Position numbers and translations under genes: made by a program. Below are positions 16,442 to 24,267 of a stretch of DNA of 64,000 nt, in pieces; position 1 is the first letter of the stretch; the number at the start of each line of letters is the position of its first letter. Source of the DNA: Luteimonas fraxinea (GTDB taxonomy: Bacteria > Pseudomonadota > Gammaproteobacteria > Xanthomonadales > Xanthomonadaceae); NCBI RefSeq assembly GCF_021233355.1, contig NZ_CP089507.1, forward strand, positions 2,046,001 to 2,110,000, in the 5' to 3' direction. The notes beneath the pieces are model-generated. The model was not told the origin of the DNA. It saw only the letters and a program-made list of their open reading frames with translations, and did not search any database.

Positions 16442-17266
16442 ATGCGCCGCCCCCTGATGTTGCTGTTGCCGCTCGCCCTGGCCGCCTGTGGCGGGTCCAC
16501 GCCGCCGGAAGGCGCTGCCGCGGCCCCCACCCAGGCCGCTGCCGACGCGATTCCCGACGCCGCGCCCGCCGATCACGCGAAGACGCTCGAGGCGTATCAC
16601 TGGCGGTTGATCGACGCGACGAGCAGCGGTGGCGCGCGCATCGACGCCCTGCTCGATGGCGACGGCGAAGCCCTGCAGCTGGACTTCGCCGACAGCGGTC
16701 TGAGCGTGTCGAACGCCTGCAACCGCATGGGCGCGAACGTCGCACTCGACGACGACCGCCTGACCGTCGACCAGGTGATCTCGACGATGATGGCCTGCGC
16801 CGATGCGCACCTGACCGCGCGCGAGCGCGAGATCGGCCAGCGCCTGCCCGGCACGCATCGCATCGCGCTGACCGGCGGCGAGCCGCCGCGGCTCACGCTG
16901 CAGCTCGAGAATGGCGACGTGCTCGTGTTCGAGGGCGTGCCCACGCCGGCCACCCGCTACGGCGGCGAGGGCGAGACGGTTTTCCTGGAGATCGCGCCCG
17001 AGCGCGTCGCTTGCAGCCACCCGCTGATTCCCGAACAGCGGTGCCTGCAGACGCGCGAAGTGCAGTACGACGACGAAGGCGTGCGCTCGCCGGGCGATGC
17101 CGAATGGACGCCGCTGTATCAGGACATCGAGGGCTTCACCTTCGAGGACGGCGTGCGCAACGTCGTGCGCGTGCAGCGTTTCGACGTGGCCGATCCGCCG
17201 GCCGATGCGCCGTCGCAGGCGTACGTGCTGGATATGGTGGTGGAGTCGGAGAGCGTGGGTCGCTGA
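16442..17266 (+). CDS. META-domain and DUF4377 lipoprotein
   Basis: A 274-residue lipoprotein. Signal MRRPLMLLLPLALAAC with lipobox LAAC at Cys16, then an Ala/Pro-rich linker. Residues about 55-155 form a META domain (YHWRLIDA, SNACNRMGANVALDDDRLTV, STMMACADA), as in HslJ-type heat-shock proteins. Residues about 180-270 match DUF4377 (FLEIAPERVACSHPLIPEQRCLQTREV, WTPLYQDIEGFTFEDGVRNVVRVQRF). Both domains occur in periplasmic stress-related lipoproteins; the joint role is unknown. The ATG follows GAGGAGACGCCG, giving a good ribosome-binding site. It is divergent from the PhnB-like gene. Confidence 0.85.
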   Translation: MRRPLMLLLPLALAACGGSTPPEGAAAAPTQAAADAIPDAAPADHAKTLEAYHWRLIDATSSGGARIDALLDGDGEALQLDFADSGLSVSNACNRMGANVALDDDRLTVDQVISTMMACADAHLTAREREIGQRLPGTHRIALTGGEPPRLTLQLENGDVLVFEGVPTPATRYGGEGETVFLEIAPERVACSHPLIPEQRCLQTREVQYDDEGVRSPGDAEWTPLYQDIEGFTFEDGVRNVVRVQRFDVADPPADAPSQAYVLDMVVESESVGR

Positions 17267-17309
17267 GGCGACGTAAGGCGGCCGCGTTCGACCGTGTTTC
17301 AGGCGGCAG

Positions 17310-17476
17310 CCTCTCCCCTCGCGGGGTGGGCACCTCTCCCTCTGGGAGAGGTCGACGCGCAGAGCGCGTCGGGTGAGGGGCGGAGCTCTACAGGAAGACG
17401 CTCGAAAAAAGCACCCGCATCCGCCCTCCGGGCACCTTCTACCCCGGCGGGCACGTAGCCCCAAAGGGGGAAGGGA
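17310..17476 (-). repeat. Dispersed intergenic repeat (type 2), inverted copy
   Basis: Contains ACCTCTCCCTCTGGGAGAGGTCGACG..CGCGTCGGGTGAGGG, then ATCCGCC.TCCGGGCACCTTC and a CCCCAAAGGGGG hairpin. These blocks occur in reverse-complement order at 2777-2913, so it is the same element inverted. It fills most of the gap between the META lipoprotein and the converging PEBP gene. Confidence 0.6.
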
Positions 17477-17531
17477 AAAGCGCGAATCGGCGCAAGCTCC
17501 GAGCTGACAGCGATCCGCGACATACGCCTTG

Positions 17532-18149
17532 TCAGACCGCTGCAGCCTCCGGATGCAGCGCATAGCTGCCCCAGGTCGTGGTCTCGGCCAGCACATGGCC
17601 CTGCACCACGCGCAGCACGTCGTTGGCGGTGAAGCGCTCGGGCACGTCGAGCGTGGCGACATCGAGTGCGAACAGGCGGAAGAAATAGCGGTGCGTGCGC
17701 AGGTCGTTCGGCGGCGGATACGGGCCGTCGTAGCCGAACCAGTCACCGGCCAGATCCGGATCGCCGGCGAACCAGCCGGTGTAGTCGTTGAGTCCCTGGC
17801 GCGCGCCGTCGGGCCCCGGCGGATTGCGCTTGCCACCCTTGGTCACGCCGTCGCTGGCGCTGCCCTCGGCGATCGTGCGCAGATCGGCCGGCAGATCGAC
17901 CACCGCCCAGTGCACGAAGGTGCCGCGCGGATGTTCGACCGGAATCTCGACGCCGTCCTTGCCAGCGAGTGACGGGTCGGTCGGCGCGTCGGGATCGAGG
18001 CACAGCAGCGCGAACGAACGCGTGCCCGTGGGCACATCGTCCCAGGCCAGATGCGGGTTGCGGTTGTCGCCGAAGCCGTCGGGCGCGCCGACGGCGAACG
18101 TCGCCGCGATCGGCTGGCCCTGCTCGAAACTGTCGCTCTGGAGTCGCAT
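17532..18149 (-). CDS. YbhB/YbcL-family (PEBP-like) protein
   Basis: A 205-residue phosphatidylethanolamine-binding-protein homologue. The start MRLQSDSFEQGQPIAATFA and NPHLAWDDVPTGTRSFALLCLDPDAP carry the DPDAP motif (about residues 53-57) of the ligand pocket. GTFVHWAVVDLPAD (about 76) and the YDGPYPPPNDLRTHRYFFRLFALD motif (about 138-161) complete the fold. Bacterial members are cytoplasmic or periplasmic with no settled function; this one has no signal peptide. The ATG at 18149 is preceded by GGAGACACC. It follows the TPR-sulfotransferase gene on the same strand by 21 bp and could be co-transcribed. Confidence 0.87.
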   Translation of the reverse strand: MRLQSDSFEQGQPIAATFAVGAPDGFGDNRNPHLAWDDVPTGTRSFALLCLDPDAPTDPSLAGKDGVEIPVEHPRGTFVHWAVVDLPADLRTIAEGSASDGVTKGGKRNPPGPDGARQGLNDYTGWFAGDPDLAGDWFGYDGPYPPPNDLRTHRYFFRLFALDVATLDVPERFTANDVLRVVQGHVLAETTTWGSYALHPEAAAV

Positions 18150-18170
18150 GGTGTCTCCGCTGGAAAAGGA

Positions 18171-20243
18171 TCAGTCCTGACGGTAGCCCAGGCGCACTGC
18201 AACCGGCGTCAGCGCGGCGAACGGGCCCGCCAGTGCCTCGCGGTAGGCGAGCCAGCGCCCGGCCGGAATGCGGTCGGGGCCCAGCAGTTCACGCGGCGGC
18301 GTCGGGAACGCGGGCACGCCGAGTGCTTCGGCGAAGCGCGCGGCCAGACGTTCGAGATCCTCGCCAGGCGCATCGGTGCGCACGACGGTGTGCGGGAACA
18401 GGTCCTGCTCGATCACATCGGCAATCTGCGACAGATGCGCGGCCAGCCATTGCGCGGCGCTGTCGACATCGGTGATGCGCAAGGCCATCGGCGCGCCGTA
18501 CGCGAACCACTCCAGCAGCATGTCGCGCGGATCGCGCAGCGCGAACAGCAGACGCGCCTGTGGCAACTGCGGACGCAGCGCGAGCAGCCAGGCGTTGTCC
18601 CAGAACGGAATCCAGTCGATGACCGCGCCGTTGGCGCCGATGCCACGCGCGGGCAGCTGCGACAGCCAGCCGGCGGCGACCTGTTCGGCGGTGAACACGC
18701 CCTCCGCCAGGCGCGCCGGCACGTTGGTGTCCTGAAACGGATCCTGGACCGCGGTCGAGAACCGGTCGGCGCGGAATTCGGGCAGCGCGCGCTGCAGCAC
18801 GTTCGCGATACGGTCGACCTGCGCGCCCGGCGCGCCGTAGAGGAAGACCGCGGGTGCACGTGCGCCCTCGACGGTCGCCAGCTCGGGCCAGCTCGCCGGC
18901 GCGGCAGTGGGCGCGGGGGGCAGACCGACCTGCGCCGTTTCCTCGACATTGAGATCGAGCCACGTCGCGATCGCGTCGGCCGGACGATCCGCCGCGTCCT
19001 GGGCCGTGCCGATCCAGCGGCGCAGCATCAGGCGCGCCTGTGGACTGGCGGCCGGCAGCAGGCCTTCGACGAAGGTGACGGCCGCGCCGGGATCGCGGTC
19101 CAGCAGGCGGTTGAACAGCAGCTGGTTGGCGTTGCCATGGCCGGGCTGCAGCGTGGTGATCCTGCGCGCGGTCGCTTCGGATGCCTCGTGCGCGCCGGTG
19201 CCCGATTCCAGTGCGAGCTGCGCCTGCAGCGCCGGCAGATGATCGGGACGCGCCGCGTTCCAGCGCGCGATGATCGCGGTCGCCGCTTCGCTGCCGAACC
19301 CTTCCATCGCCAGACGCGCGACCCACAGGTGATCCAGCTCCGGGGATTTTTCGAGCGCGCCGTCGAGCGTGGCCTGCGTCTCCTCGGTGTTGCCGGTCGC
19401 TTCCCACAACAGCAGCAGGCCGTTGGTCGCGCGGTGCGAATCGGGATGCGCGGCGAACGCGGCCTGCAGCAACGGCTTGGCGCGATCGAAGCGCTTCGCC
19501 TGCAGCTCGAGCTCGCCGGCGAAGGCCTGCAGCGACGGCGTCGCGTGCGCGGGATCCGCCAGCAGCACGGCGAGCTCGTCGGCTGCTTCGGCCGGACGCC
19601 CCTGCTGCAGCACGATCTGCGCGAGCAGGCCGCGCAGCTGCACCTGACCGGTCTTTTCGATCAGGCGGCGGAACGATTGCTCGGCGAACGCGAAGTGACC
19701 CTTGGCGAGATACGCGAAACCGAGCGCACTGATCACCTGCAGATCGTCCGGCGCGCCCTTCGATGCCGCCGACAGCAGCGTCAGCGCGCGATCGTGGTCA
19801 TTGCGGCGCGAGGCCAGCACGCCTTCGAGCATCAGCGTCCACGGATGCTCGGGTGCGACGCGCGCAGCGAGTTTGGTCTGGCGCTCGGCTTCGTCGAGAT
19901 CGTTGCGGCCGATCGCCATCTGCGCCTGCACGACGTAAGCGCCGAACTGGTTGGGATCGAGCGCGACGGTCTGCGCCAGCGCGGCCTGCGCGCCGCCGAG
20001 GTCGCGCGTGTCGAGCAGCATGCCGGCGCGCAGGAAATGCAGTTCCGCGTCGTCGGGCATCTGCGCGATCGCGGTGTCGATCGTCGACAGCGCGCTCTCG
20101 CGCTCACCGGTCGCACGAAACGCGAGCGCGGCGGCGCTCAGCGTATCGGTGTCCTTGTGTCCCTCGGCCAGCGCCTGGCGGGCGAGCGTGGCGGCTTCGG
20201 CATTCGCGCCGCGGCGCAGGGCTTGGTAGATCTGTTGCGACAT
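18171..20243 (-). CDS. TPR protein with sulfotransferase-like C-terminal domain
   Basis: A 690-residue protein. Residues about 1-420 are tetratricopeptide repeats (for example DAELHFLRAGMLLDTRDLGGAQ, LQVISALGFAYLAKGHFAFAEQSF). Residues about 460-690 resemble a sulfotransferase: VFLYGAPGAQVDRIANVLQRALP in the PAPS-loop position, and ARLLFALRDPRDMLLEWF, which matches the 3'-phosphate-binding RDPRD motif. The first loop lacks the usual GxPRSGTT, so activity is uncertain. The start is the ATG giving MSQQIYQALRRGANAEAA; upstream codons are not TPR-like. Substrate and localisation are unknown, with no signal peptide. Related proteins are common in Xanthomonadaceae. Confidence 0.78.
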   Translation of the reverse strand: MSQQIYQALRRGANAEAATLARQALAEGHKDTDTLSAAALAFRATGERESALSTIDTAIAQMPDDAELHFLRAGMLLDTRDLGGAQAALAQTVALDPNQFGAYVVQAQMAIGRNDLDEAERQTKLAARVAPEHPWTLMLEGVLASRRNDHDRALTLLSAASKGAPDDLQVISALGFAYLAKGHFAFAEQSFRRLIEKTGQVQLRGLLAQIVLQQGRPAEAADELAVLLADPAHATPSLQAFAGELELQAKRFDRAKPLLQAAFAAHPDSHRATNGLLLLWEATGNTEETQATLDGALEKSPELDHLWVARLAMEGFGSEAATAIIARWNAARPDHLPALQAQLALESGTGAHEASEATARRITTLQPGHGNANQLLFNRLLDRDPGAAVTFVEGLLPAASPQARLMLRRWIGTAQDAADRPADAIATWLDLNVEETAQVGLPPAPTAAPASWPELATVEGARAPAVFLYGAPGAQVDRIANVLQRALPEFRADRFSTAVQDPFQDTNVPARLAEGVFTAEQVAAGWLSQLPARGIGANGAVIDWIPFWDNAWLLALRPQLPQARLLFALRDPRDMLLEWFAYGAPMALRITDVDSAAQWLAAHLSQIADVIEQDLFPHTVVRTDAPGEDLERLAARFAEALGVPAFPTPPRELLGPDRIPAGRWLAYREALAGPFAALTPVAVRLGYRQD

Positions 20244-20566
20244 GCTGGATATCCCGGCGCGAAGCCGACCGAAGGCGAGGCCGGGCATTGTAGCGGTCGG
20301 GGTGGGGCGGGTTCGAAGCGTGGATCACAGGTGCCGAACACGGCGACGCGCGAGCAACCGCTGATGCGCACGGACACCGCACCCCGTCGCCCCAGCGCAG
20401 GCTGGGGCCCATCTTGATCTTCGTTCCAGGACTGGCCGGGACGACGCAACGGCGCCGTGCGCCCGACGGAGACGAAAAGACGACGCGCCGGAAGCCGAGT
20501 GCTCTGGATGAAGCGGCGTGATCACGACCCGCAAAGCGCGTAGCCCGCTCAACCGATACGCACGAT
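20244..20566. other. 323-bp intergenic region with a REP-like palindrome
   Basis: No gene is supported. It contains the palindromic CCCCAGCGCAGGCTGGGG at about 20391-20408, followed by CCCATCTT. This is similar in form to the CATCCCGGC/GCCGGGATCC element at 58930-58970 and probably a dispersed repeat. Upstream of the TPR-sulfotransferase gene the sequence has no obvious promoter. Confidence 0.4.
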
Positions 20567-21697
20567 TCAACCGCTCTGCGTACCCGCACCCGCACCTGCA
20601 TGCACCGCCGTCGCCAGCCGCGTGCGCTCCACCGCGGTCCGCGCCGCATCGGCATGCGCATCCAGACGCGCGGCGACCCAGCGTTCGGCAAATCCGTCCA
20701 GATGCCGGTCGAGCAGAAAGCCGCAGTGTCCGCCCCAGCGGCTGATCTCCAGCCGCGCATGCGCCGGCAGCGCAAGTGCGTGGAACGCGTCCAGCGGGAT
20801 CACCGGATCATCCGCCGCCATCAGGATGTCGACCGGCACCTGCAGCGACGACAGCCGGTCACCGGCCACCGAGTAACCGTCGAAGTAGTCGTCGAGCGTG
20901 CCGAATTCGGTATGCGTGCGCACCAGCCAGTCGGTGAGGTCGCGCAGGCCCAGGCTCAGCGTGGCGTCGTCGACGTCGAGATGGTCGGGAAACAGATCGC
21001 GCTTGCGCCGCAGCGAAGCGCGCCAGGTGCGCTCGAAGTGGCGCAGATACAGCTGATGGTGGCCCACCTCCATCTGCAGCATCGTGCGCGCCGGGTCGAT
21101 GACCGGGCAGACCGCGGCGATGCCGGCCAGTTGCAGACCGGCCGCCGGTGCACGTAGCGCGAGCCGCAGCGCGAAATTGCCGCCCAGCGAGTAGCCCGCC
21201 GCGAGCATCGGGCGGGGATCGAAACGCGCGGCGATGTCGACCGCTGCATGCACCACTTCATCGATGCGGTTGGAGTGGAAGATCGCTTCGTTGAGGTGGT
21301 GACTGTCGCCGTGGTCGCGGAAATTCAGCCGGAACACCGCGTAGCCGAGATCCAGCATCTGCGCCGCGGTCTGGCGCATGTAGCTCGATTCGCTGCTGCC
21401 TTCCCAGCCGTGCAGCAGCAGCACGAGGCCGCGCGGCGCGCGGCCGGGCACCACGCTGTGCAGGCCGTGCAGGCGGATGCCTTCGCCGCCGTCGACCAGA
21501 TGTTCGGTGGTCACCGCGCCGGTCGCGGCGAGTGCCTGCGCGCCGCGGCGCCGCCGCCACTGGCTGCTGCCGAGTGCCGTCTGCAGATGCGGATTGCGCA
21601 GCCAGAACGGCGGCGTGTACTCGCTGCCGACCACGCGCATGCCCTCCGCGGCGAGGCCGCCCGCATCCGTCTCCGGTGACGGACGCAGGAGATTCAA
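20567..21697 (-). CDS. YheT-like alpha/beta hydrolase
   Basis: A 376-residue alpha/beta-hydrolase of the YheT/ABHD1-3 type. Family landmarks are PPFWLRNPHLQTALGS (about residue 29), LVLLLHGWEGSSESSYMR (oxyanion region, about 90), FRLNFRDHGDSHHLNEAIFHS (about 121), the nucleophile elbow GYSLGGN (about 168), an Asp in MAADDPVIP (about 300) and the catalytic His in SRWGGHCGFLLDR (about 325). The substrate is likely a lipid ester, but it is unknown. The longest frame starts with a TTG that overlaps the acyltransferase stop (TTGA); an ATG 19 codons later (21640, MRVVGSEYTPPFW) with GGAGGG close upstream is an equal candidate. Coupled to the acyltransferase gene. Confidence 0.83.
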   Translation of the reverse strand: MNLLRPSPETDAGGLAAEGMRVVGSEYTPPFWLRNPHLQTALGSSQWRRRRGAQALAATGAVTTEHLVDGGEGIRLHGLHSVVPGRAPRGLVLLLHGWEGSSESSYMRQTAAQMLDLGYAVFRLNFRDHGDSHHLNEAIFHSNRIDEVVHAAVDIAARFDPRPMLAAGYSLGGNFALRLALRAPAAGLQLAGIAAVCPVIDPARTMLQMEVGHHQLYLRHFERTWRASLRRKRDLFPDHLDVDDATLSLGLRDLTDWLVRTHTEFGTLDDYFDGYSVAGDRLSSLQVPVDILMAADDPVIPLDAFHALALPAHARLEISRWGGHCGFLLDRHLDGFAERWVAARLDAHADAARTAVERTRLATAVHAGAGAGTQSG

Positions 21698-22497
21698 TCG
21701 CGTGCGTCCAGCGCTGTGACGATGCGTTCGCGCGACACTTCGGCCAAATGCCGGCGGCCTTCCGCGTTGGCCGGCAGGATCGGTTCGAGGAACGCGACCT
21801 CGGCATCGCGCGAAGGCTCACCGAGCAGGCGGATGAAATTGGCGAAGAAGGATTCGCGCGGGCCGAAGGCGACGATGCTCTGCGCCGAACCGTGGCGCCC
21901 GTAGCGCAGCGCCACCGGCTGCACCACGACATCGGTCTCCACCGCGGCGAGGAAGATGCGCGCATGGAACGGGCCGACCGCATCACCTCCGCGCGTACGC
22001 CCTTCCGGGAACACCGCGACCGGACGTCCATCGCGCAGCCGCGCCACCATCTCTTCGAGTACGCCGCCCAGCGATTCGGTGCTGCCGCGCTGGTGGAAGA
22101 TCGTCTCGCCGCGCGCGGCCAGCCAACCGACCACCGGCCAGCCGGCGATTTCGCGTTTGGCGACGAAGCCGACCATGCGCTGGCTGTGCAGCGCGACGAT
22201 GTCGACCCAGCTCACGTGATTGGCGACGAACAGCACCGCGCCCGGCAACGGCGTGCCGCTGCGATGCATGCGGAACCCGAACACCCACATCAGCCCGCCC
22301 TGCCACCAGCGGATCATGCGGTGGTCGACGCGTTCGCCACTGCGCAGCCGGCGCCGGCCGATCGGCGGCAGCATCGACAGCAGCAGGATCGGCAGATGGA
22401 TGCACAGGTGCCACAGCAGGACCGGCACGCGCACGCAGTAACGCAACACGCGCGCCGGCGTGTCGCCGGCGTCGGCGCGAACGGAAGAAGAACTCAT
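21694..22497 (-). CDS. 1-acyl-sn-glycerol-3-phosphate acyltransferase-like protein
   Basis: A 267-residue PlsC-type membrane acyltransferase. A hydrophobic N-terminal helix (VLLWHLCIHLPILLLSML) precedes the catalytic NHVSWVD motif (NHxxxxD variant, about residue 91). Further motifs are RGSTESLGGVLEEM (about 136) and the phosphate-binding FPEGRTRGG (about 162-170). It transfers acyl chains to lysophosphatidate or a related lipid at the inner membrane. The ATG at 22497 (MSSSSVRADAGD) is taken because upstream codons contain no helix. Its stop overlaps the start of the YheT-like hydrolase, so the two lipid enzymes are probably one operon. Confidence 0.86.
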   Translation of the reverse strand: MSSSSVRADAGDTPARVLRYCVRVPVLLWHLCIHLPILLLSMLPPIGRRRLRSGERVDHRMIRWWQGGLMWVFGFRMHRSGTPLPGAVLFVANHVSWVDIVALHSQRMVGFVAKREIAGWPVVGWLAARGETIFHQRGSTESLGGVLEEMVARLRDGRPVAVFPEGRTRGGDAVGPFHARIFLAAVETDVVVQPVALRYGRHGSAQSIVAFGPRESFFANFIRLLGEPSRDAEVAFLEPILPANAEGRRHLAEVSRERIVTALDARD

Positions 22498-22585
22498 CGG
22501 TGCACGATACCCAAACACGGACCTTCGCGGCGTGGAACGCGTGCAAGCTCCGTGCGGCAAGCGCAGCAGGATCGTGGATGCCGGC

Positions 22586-23002
22586 TCACGGTTTCGGCAC
22601 CACCGCGAGCGTCAGCCGCGAGATGCACACCAGCTTGCCGGCCGCATCTTCGACGCGGATCTCCCACACCTGGGTGCTGCGTCCGACATGCAGCGAGCGC
22701 GCGGTGCCGGTCACGATGCCGGCGCGCACGCCGCGCAGATGGTTGGCGTTGATCTCGATGCCGACGACGCCGTGGCCGTCGGGCGCGGACAGACCGCCTG
22801 CGCTGCTGCCGAGGGTTTCGGCCAGCAATGCGGAAGCGCCGCCATGCAGAAGTCCGAACGGCTGATGGGTGCGGCTGTCGACGGGCATCGTCGCGCGCAG
22901 GAAATCCGGGCCGATTTCGGTGAAGACGATGCCCAGCGCGGCAATCGCCGTATTGGCGGACATCGCGTTGAGCTGGTCGAGCGAAGTGTCGCTGCGGAAC
23001 AT
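22586..23002 (-). CDS. Hotdog-fold acyl-CoA thioesterase (PaaI/YdiI-like)
   Basis: A 138-residue hotdog thioesterase. The signature is HQPFGLLHGGASALLAETLGSSAG (residues about 46-69), with the HGG turn and the catalytic Glu in AETLG as in YdiI/MenI and PaaI-type enzymes. VGIEINANHLRGVRAG (about 80-95) follows. YdiI-like proteins hydrolyse DHNA-CoA or aromatic/medium-chain acyl-CoAs; the substrate here cannot be fixed. It is downstream of the small-peptide array on the same strand, with a 132-bp gap, and upstream of the acyltransferase. Confidence 0.87.
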   Translation of the reverse strand: MFRSDTSLDQLNAMSANTAIAALGIVFTEIGPDFLRATMPVDSRTHQPFGLLHGGASALLAETLGSSAGGLSAPDGHGVVGIEINANHLRGVRAGIVTGTARSLHVGRSTQVWEIRVEDAAGKLVCISRLTLAVVPKP

Positions 23003-23134
23003 GCGGGGAAGGCTCCGGGGGAAACCCGGCAGCTTAGGCCGTTGTGGGCCGCCGCGCAGCGCGACCGGCGGAATGGCGCGTCGCGATGGCGCGCGTACCG
23101 GTCGCGGATGATCGATGCAGATGGCCCGCGCGGA

Positions 23135-23308
23135 TCAGATGATGTGGAAGCGCGTCGGCATGGCGCTGTCGCGGACTTCGACACGGAACGGGCTGTCGGC
23201 GTGGCTGCGCGCGGCGCGGACCTGGGCATGGAAGCGTGCAGGCTGGGCGACGCAGGCCGGGACCGGAACGAATGTATCGGCGGAACGGATGGCGTGGATG
23301 CGGAACAT
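23135..23308 (-). CDS. Small peptide 4 of a tandem array (57 aa, divergent member)
   Basis: The last of four tandem small genes. It encodes 57 residues starting MFRIHAIRSADTF and ending PTRFHII. The start block is AGGAG-TTCCGCC-ATG, matching the other members (seven-base spacer ending CCGCC). The N-terminus (F/S)R(I/M)HAI and the C-terminal RF(H/R)(I/V) ending are shared with the siblings. The Gly-Tyr-Ser middle is lost and a Cys appears at about residue 19. It has no signal peptide or membrane helix. Function unknown. Confidence 0.6.
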   Translation of the reverse strand: MFRIHAIRSADTFVPVPACVAQPARFHAQVRAARSHADSPFRVEVRDSAMPTRFHII

Positions 23309-23363
23309 GGCGGAACTCCTGAGGATCGGGGGAACGCTTCAGGCGCCGGAGCTGATCAAAGGA

Positions 23364-23528
23364 TCAGGCGATGCGGAAGCGCGAAGGACTGGTGTTGGTG
23401 ACGTAGCTGCGCGGAGCGCCGTAGCTGCTGCTGGTGCCGTAGCCGGTACCGGGCTCGCGGGCGGGGCGGGGCGCAACGGCCGGAACGAGGTGCGCGGCGG
23501 CATCGACGATGGCGTGCATGCGGGACAT
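23364..23528 (-). CDS. Small peptide 3 of a tandem array (54 aa)
   Basis: Encodes 54 residues: MSRMHAIVDAAAHLVP at the start, GTGYGTSSSYGAPRSY in the middle (about 27-42) and SRFRIA at the end. The ribosome-binding site AGGAG lies seven bases before the ATG. Residues 1-14 are nearly identical to peptide 2, and the SSYGAPRSY block is shared with peptide 1. It is probably a short basic, Gly/Tyr/Ser-rich protein; no known family was recognised. A 171-residue frame covers this gene and the DNA of peptides 1 and 2 in the wrong frame; it is not the gene. Confidence 0.7.
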   Translation of the reverse strand: MSRMHAIVDAAAHLVPAVAPRPAREPGTGYGTSSSYGAPRSYVTNTSPSRFRIA

Positions 23529-23559
23529 GGCGGATCTCCTGGATGGGCGGGACGTTGAA

Positions 23560-23724
23560 TCAGGCGACGCGGAAGCGGGACGGGACCGACGCGGCGGCGT
23601 AGCTGCGGGGCGTGCCGTAACCGCTGCTGCGGCCGTAGCCGAGGCCGAACAGACGGGCCTGGCGCAGGGCGACGGGCGGGGCGAGGTGGGCGGCGGCGTT
23701 GACGATGGCGTGCATGCGGGACAT
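23560..23724 (-). CDS. Small peptide 2 of a tandem array (54 aa)
   Basis: Encodes 54 residues: MSRMHAIVNAAAHLAPPVALRQ at the start, LFGLGYGRSSGYGTPRSY in the middle and SRFRVA at the end. AGGA lies eight bases before the ATG with the same CCCGCC spacer as the other members. It combines the N-terminus of peptide 3 with the FGLGYGRSS-YG block of peptide 1, so the array looks like serial duplication followed by divergence. Function unknown. Confidence 0.7.
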   Translation of the reverse strand: MSRMHAIVNAAAHLAPPVALRQARLFGLGYGRSSGYGTPRSYAAASVPSRFRVA

Positions 23725-23763
23725 GGCGGGATTCCTGAAGAGATGCGTGGTAGGCGGGATGGA

Positions 23764-23910
23764 TCAGGCGACGCGGAAGCGGGCGGGGGCCGGCGCGCTG
23801 CTGTAGCTGCGCGGGGCGCCGTAGCTGCTGCTGCGGCCGTAGCCGAGGCCGAACGGGCGGACGAGAGCGGCGTTGGCATTAGGGGCGGCGGGAGTGGTCT
23901 GGGTCTGCAT
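23764..23910 (-). CDS. Small peptide 1 of a tandem array (48 aa, promoter-proximal)
   Basis: The first gene of the array encodes 48 residues: MQTQTTPAAPNANAALVR, then PFGLGYGRSSSYGAPRSY (about 19-36) and the C-terminal ARFRVA. GAGGA lies seven bases upstream. The N-terminus differs from peptides 2-4, but the middle and C-terminus are conserved. A dyad and direct repeats 32-70 bp upstream probably carry the promoter/operator. No modification enzyme or transporter is encoded next to it. Function unknown; possibilities are a precursor peptide, a small nucleic-acid-binding protein or an antitoxin-like peptide. Confidence 0.7.
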   Translation of the reverse strand: MQTQTTPAAPNANAALVRPFGLGYGRSSSYGAPRSYSSAPAPARFRVA

Positions 23911-23941
23911 GGCGGGGTCCTCGGGGTCGTTGTGCTTCGGT

Positions 23942-23980
23942 GTGTTGGTAGACTACAACACCACTGTTCGATAACACCAC
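23942..23980 (-). promoter_or_regulatory. Operator-like repeats upstream of the small-peptide array
   Basis: On the plus strand GTGTTG (23942-23947) and CAACAC (23956-23961) form a dyad with an 8-base spacer containing TAGACTA. AACACCAC is repeated directly at 23957-23964 and 23973-23980, 16 bp apart. The block lies 32-70 bp upstream of peptide 1. The sequence is AT-richer than its surroundings, as expected for a regulated promoter. The regulator is not known. Confidence 0.4.
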
Positions 23981-24267
23981 GTGCAAGAAGTCATATCCCG
24001 CGAATTCATCGAATCTGTTAATCATGCGTTCATGTAAATGGCGCTCCAGCGGCCTTTCGTTGCAACCAGGACGGCTGGGCATCGCGAAACGTGACCGTGG
24101 CGAACGCCGTCCGCGCAGGCGCGCGGCCGTGTCCAGCCAGTCAACGGCGATTGAGATGAAACGTCGAAGCCGCATCGGATCGAGGCGGCATGCAGTGCGT
24201 CGGGCGGGTCGAGCGCAGCGGAACTCCCGTCTCCCACGCCGGGTGGGCAGTGCGAGCCGAGCCGGCC
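23981..24267. other. Non-coding gap between phospholipase D and the peptide-array operator
   Basis: About 290 bp with no supported gene on either strand. One minus-strand frame (to 24175) lacks a ribosome-binding site and overlaps the operator region. No terminator hairpin with T tract was found after the phospholipase gene. Confidence 0.4.

Noticed and set aside
23364..23879. A single 171-codon ORF covering the small-peptide array
   Set aside because: Only peptide 3 uses this frame. Peptides 1 and 2 are in another frame with their own Shine-Dalgarno sites and homologous ends, and the rest of the long frame is low-complexity Pro/Ser/Arg translation.
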